Part shown: positions 15,353 to 18,110 of the stretch, in pieces
Numbering within the stretch: the stretch's first letter is position 1
How the letters are laid out: each line of letters starts with the position of its first letter
NCBI GenBank assembly: GCA_019057975.1
Contig: JAHLWJ010000059.1
Location: forward strand, 1-18,110
Source: Promethearchaeota archaeon
GTDB taxonomy: Archaea; Asgardarchaeota; Lokiarchaeia; Sigynarchaeales; SOKP01
Direction: 5' to 3'
DNA: 18,110 nt
The notes under the pieces: model-generated
The model's database searches: none
What the model saw: only the letters and a program-made list of their open reading frames with translations
What the model was told of the DNA's origin: nothing
Translations under genes and position numbers: made by a program

Positions 15353-15856
15353 TTACAGTTCTTTTATGATTTTATTTAAGGGGTTTCTATAAGTAGGTTC
15401 TGGTATATCTCCTTGGATGTATCCAAAGGGGAGTACAGTTAATAGATAATCATTTGCTTTCAATCCTATTATTTGCTTTGCTTTCCCTTTATTCATTGAT
15501 CCTATCCAACAAGTACCAATTCCTAAAGACCAAGCCATTAAAATCATGTTCATTGAGACTAGAGAAGTATCAACTACATACCAATTACCACTAATCTTTG
15601 GCTTTCCCACAATAGCTACGGCAAATGAAGCTTCGCCAATAAACCAACCATAGCCGGTGACTCTAGCTATTTTCTTCAATACGTCTTTACTTTTAATAAC
15701 TATAAATTCCCAAGGTTGACGATTTGAAGCACTTGGCGCCCACCTTCCTGCTTCCAAAATCATTTCTATTTCTTTTTCTGGAATTGGCTTATCTTGAAAT
15801 GCTCTTATACTTCTTCTTTCTTTAATAAAATCTAATAAAATTTTTGGATCAATCAT
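15353..15856 (-). CDS. Nitroreductase-family FMN oxidoreductase, 167 aa
   Basis: This is an FMN-dependent oxidoreductase of the nitroreductase fold, expected to act as a homodimer with NAD(P)H. The FMN phosphate-binding RRSIRAF is at residues 14-20, APSASNRQPWEFIV at 40-53, the hydrophobic dimer helix DTSLVSMNMILMAWSLGIGTCWIG at 96-119, and LPFGYIQGDIPEP near 142-154. The length is short but normal for archaeal members. The natural substrate (flavin, quinone, nitro compound or a dehalogenation/cofactor reaction) cannot be told. ATG 15856 is supported by AAGGTG at 15866-15871, 9 nt upstream, and by GATATAAA (15893-15900) as TATA box. The gene lies 52 bp before the WD40 gene on the same strand, but that gene appears to have its own promoter. 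Confidence 0.9.
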   Translation of the reverse strand: MIDPKILLDFIKERRSIRAFQDKPIPEKEIEMILEAGRWAPSASNRQPWEFIVIKSKDVLKKIARVTGYGWFIGEASFAVAIVGKPKISGNWYVVDTSLVSMNMILMAWSLGIGTCWIGSMNKGKAKQIIGLKANDYLLTVLPFGYIQGDIPEPTYRNPLNKIIKEL

Positions 15857-15865
15857 TATATATTA

Positions 15866-15900
15866 CACCTTGCAAACTCAAATCCTAATCTTTTTATATC
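15866..15900 (-). promoter_or_regulatory. Promoter and Shine-Dalgarno of the nitroreductase gene
   Basis: On the minus strand GATATAAAAAG (15890-15900) is a TATA box, and AAGGTG (15866-15871) is a ribosome-binding site 9 nt before the ATG. Together they predict a leader of about 15 nt. Confidence 0.55.
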
Positions 15901-15991
15901 TAAAAACTATTAAAAATGCTACTAATATAAGTTATAATCTATAAATTATTTTTCACTTTAAAAATTGAATGTAATTAGAAGAAGCAGATTT

Positions 15992-17257
15992 CTATAAGCC
16001 GTTATTTTTTTTGTATTTATAGTAATCCGACTCAAAATTCGGAAATATTTTATTTTTCCTTCCTTCTTTTTCCAATTTGATGAGTCCTAGTTCAATTAGT
16101 TTATTTAAATGATAATGAATAGTTTTATGATCAACCTTGAATTTCTTTGTGATTAAATTATTCCAAATACCAGGCTCTTGTTCAATCATTTCTAAAATTT
16201 TTAATGTAAGTCTGCTTTTTTGTAATTTCAAATCTATATTAGATATTGGATTTTTTTGATAATAAGGGAAATACGCAATAAAGTTTCCAACTCTCTTTTT
16301 TCCTATAATTTTATAAGTCTGCAGAATATCTAGGTGCCAAACTAAATTTCCTGCTGCAAGCCCAGTTTTTCTTAACAATTCGTTGAAATGAACTCCTGGT
16401 TCGTTCAATATGAAATCAATAATTTTATTTCGATTTTTATTTTCCAATACCTCATCTAAAGTTAATCTATGAGCCCCTTTCTCAATTGATACAGTTCTTT
16501 TTCTTAAATATTGGAAATATTCCTTTTTTGATATTAAAAATGCGATTGAAAGTAGACCTACAGCAACGATCATAATAGTAAAAATTATCCAAGTCCAATC
16601 ATATGGTCCTGTACTAAACTCGAAAAGTGTTAAATAATATTCAGTATCACCTTCAATTTCTGATAAAGAGCTTTCTAAGTATAACTCCGAGGTGGATTCA
16701 TTAAGTTTCTCTTCTGTATCAACTAATTCCCATGCTTCTTGATTACTATTGAATATCGCTAATGAATAGTTTATGTTAGAATTTAATCCAAATTGAGTTA
16801 ATTTGCGATACTTAATTATTAAATTTTGAATTGACGAATTTGATCTAATTCTAAAAATGCAGTTATATTGATATCGTAATTGGAAATTTCCTTTCTTGGG
16901 TGAGCTAGGAGGTTGAGATATTCCAAAATTCCTCATATTTACTTTTGATGTTATATTTAAAGAAATTGATTCATTATTATTAAAAGCAAATGAACTTTGA
17001 CGATTAGCTATCTTAATTTCATATTCTAAATAGAGATTTATTCTTGAATTTGTTGTAATTTCAAAAATAATATTATTCGGAAAGTAATAAGAAACAAATT
17101 CATCGGATTCGACTATATCAGTCGTCCAAAATTCGGAAATGTTTTCAGTTCTCGCAGTTGCATCAGATAAAACTATACTTAATTCAAAAAGAATTATAAA
17201 TAATATTATAAGACTAAATCTGCATTTTTTCCGGCTATGTATATTTTTATAAACCAA
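15992..17257 (-). CDS. Membrane-anchored one-component regulator: extracellular sensor, one TM helix, two winged helices
   Basis: This 421-aa protein has a signal peptide/anchor (SLIILFIILFELSIVL, 15-30), an exterior domain (about 35-215) rich in beta strands and Asn-x-Ser/Thr sites (NES, NIT, NSS), a transmembrane helix (about 221-243), a basic stop (SKKEYFQYLRKR), then two winged-helix domains. The first spans 272-332 (NEPGVHFNELLRKTG; GNLVWHLDILQ; wing ending FIAYFPYY). The second spans 346-408 (EQEPGIWNNLITKKF; HKTIHYHLNKLIELGLI; wing KEGRKNKIFP). Such a protein would sense something outside the cell and bind DNA directly. The TTG start (17255-17257) is forced: the codon before it is TAA and no other start precedes the signal peptide. 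It lies 84 bp downstream of the secreted-protein gene, with a poly-T tract between. The target is unknown, plausibly that neighbour. Confidence 0.85.
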   Translation of the reverse strand: MVYKNIHSRKKCRFSLIILFIILFELSIVLSDATARTENISEFWTTDIVESDEFVSYYFPNNIIFEITTNSRINLYLEYEIKIANRQSSFAFNNNESISLNITSKVNMRNFGISQPPSSPKKGNFQLRYQYNCIFRIRSNSSIQNLIIKYRKLTQFGLNSNINYSLAIFNSNQEAWELVDTEEKLNESTSELYLESSLSEIEGDTEYYLTLFEFSTGPYDWTWIIFTIMIVAVGLLSIAFLISKKEYFQYLRKRTVSIEKGAHRLTLDEVLENKNRNKIIDFILNEPGVHFNELLRKTGLAAGNLVWHLDILQTYKIIGKKRVGNFIAYFPYYQKNPISNIDLKLQKSRLTLKILEMIEQEPGIWNNLITKKFKVDHKTIHYHLNKLIELGLIKLEKEGRKNKIFPNFESDYYKYKKNNGL

Positions 17258-17303
17258 TTATCTTCAAATTTCTATTATTCATTCATAAATTTATATTTAA
17301 AAT

Positions 17304-17313
17304 AAAAAAAAAA
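17304..17313 (-). terminator. T10 terminator after the secreted-protein gene
   Basis: The minus strand has ten consecutive T residues 28 bp after the stop of the secreted-protein gene, within a wholly AT stretch. It probably separates that transcript from the regulator gene that follows on the same strand. Confidence 0.5.
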
Positions 17314-17341
17314 TAATTTTTTAATAACTTTTTGATTGCTT

Positions 17342-18025
17342 TTATTTTCTTCTTTGAAGAAATATGACTGAAATCACAGCTATGATGCCAACAATGCTTA
17401 TAAGACCTATATACATTAGCATATTATTTCCAGATTCAGGAATTAATACAGTCCAGTATGAAAAATGATCTGTTTCAGCGACTAAATATCCATCTTCTAC
17501 TGTAGTTGGAACTGAAACCCATTCTTCAGTGGCTTCATTATAGTAAGCCCATGTTCCATCACGATTTTGATTATTTGCATCTATTTTTAATTTACCTTGA
17601 ACTTCACCTGAATTATTAAACTGAAGTGAAACACAGAAACCTTCTTGGTATAAATACCTATGTCGGTTTCGTACTGTATATCTGTTCCCCATCAACAATC
17701 CTAATTCAGCTTGCTCTTCAGTACATGTCATATTCATTTGAAGATCTTGATCACTGTCAACTTCAATTTCAAAAAACTTAACGCCAATCCTTAAAGAATC
17801 ACAGTTAATATCTACATCTATATTAACGTTAGAATCAAATGTTAGTCTTGTTCTCAGTCGAAATGTAAACGTTACACGATTGTTTGCTTGTATTCGGGTT
17901 TGATAAGTATCACTATTATCTACATCAATGGAAGTTTCTGCAGCTAATACAGTATTGGTACTTAGAATTGTAAAAAGAATCGCTAAAGCAACGCTTCCAA
18001 TCAATATTTTATTTATTTTTTTCAT
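17342..18025 (-). CDS. Secreted, C-terminally anchored surface protein, 227 aa
   Basis: An N-terminal signal peptide (KKINKILIGSVALAILF; probable cleavage after VLA at 26-28) leads to an exterior domain of alternating-polar beta strands (about 32-192). It has three cysteines (C75, C101, C131) and N-glycosylation-type sites (NMT 98-100, NNS 137-139). The end of the domain, W159-AYYNEATEEWVSVPTT...ETDHFSYWTVL (to 194), follows the W...T..HFS.(F/W).V pattern seen just before anchors of archaeal surface proteins. IPESG (195-199), a hydrophobic helix (202-223) and QRRK complete a C-terminal anchor. No enzyme motif is seen. ATG 18025 follows a TTTAAAT box by about 25-30 bp, so the mRNA is probably leaderless. 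The exterior domain appears related to that of the adjacent membrane regulator. Confidence 0.8.
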   Translation of the reverse strand: MKKINKILIGSVALAILFTILSTNTVLAAETSIDVDNSDTYQTRIQANNRVTFTFRLRTRLTFDSNVNIDVDINCDSLRIGVKFFEIEVDSDQDLQMNMTCTEEQAELGLLMGNRYTVRNRHRYLYQEGFCVSLQFNNSGEVQGKLKIDANNQNRDGTWAYYNEATEEWVSVPTTVEDGYLVAETDHFSYWTVLIPESGNNMLMYIGLISIVGIIAVISVIFLQRRK

Positions 18026-18110
18026 TTTTATTTAAACCAAATTTTTTCTAATTTAAAGAAATGAGTTTGATATTAAAAGCGTTAAGGAACATTTATCCCC
18101 ATTTAAATTT

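Noticed and set aside
18061..18110. ATG on the plus strand opening a frame of 16 codons to the window edge (MSLILKALRNIYPHLN)
   Set aside because: Too short to judge; it could be the start of a divergent gene, but there is no ribosome-binding site or motif to support it.
1..18110. tRNA, rRNA, CRISPR, transposon or attachment-site signals
   Set aside because: No T-loop-like GGTTCAAATCC with matching arms, no spaced direct repeats, no transposase or integrase motifs and no terminal inverted repeats were seen on either strand.

Overview
The window looks like a chromosomal segment of a low-GC archaeon, most likely an Asgard archaeon of the Lokiarchaeia type. This is inferred from gene content, not from a marker tree. 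The archaeal signs are a transcription factor B (TFB), a pyruvoyl-dependent arginine decarboxylase, an archaeal/eukaryal-type prolyl-tRNA synthetase, and TATA/BRE-like promoters with short or absent leaders. The Asgard signs are a small longin/roadblock-like protein of a type that recurs in Asgard genomes, together with a free-standing seven-bladed WD40 protein. I see no tRNA, rRNA, CRISPR array, insertion sequence or phage gene.

Positions 1-5713 (all minus strand) form a flavin/iron-sulfur redox block. The first transcription unit is a GlpA-like FAD dehydrogenase with a C-terminal BFD-like [2Fe-2S] domain, then an NAD(P)/FAD pyridine-nucleotide-disulfide-type oxidoreductase, then a small DUF1667 cysteine protein. 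The genes overlap or nearly touch, as in the bacterial anaerobic glycerol-3-phosphate oxidation operons. After 141 bp containing a 20-bp palindrome over a TATA-like core comes a second pair: a GlcD/VAO-type FAD oxidase and a GlcF/HdrD-like protein with two CCG domains that runs off the window. Together they could oxidise small hydroxy-acids or polyol phosphates and pass electrons through Fe-S centres.

Positions 5848-6722 (minus) carry a small C-terminally tail-anchored protein and a longin/roadblock-like protein. Positions 6723-7370 are non-coding and hold a long, apparently double promoter/leader for a TFB gene (plus). Then come two unrecognised plus-strand genes (a soluble helical protein and an eight-helix membrane protein) and proS.

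Positions 12036-13857 hold a previously unlisted 55-residue zinc-ribbon protein (minus), a metallo-beta-lactamase-fold hydrolase and the arginine decarboxylase (plus). Positions 13878-15856 (minus) hold a YfcE/MJ0936-type phosphoesterase just downstream of the seven-bladed WD40 protein, and a nitroreductase.

Positions 15992-18025 (minus) encode two surface proteins. One is a membrane-anchored regulator with an extracellular domain, one transmembrane helix and two cytoplasmic winged helices. The other is a secreted, C-terminally anchored protein whose exterior part looks related to the regulator's sensor domain. This pair is the best candidate here for an undescribed sensing system.
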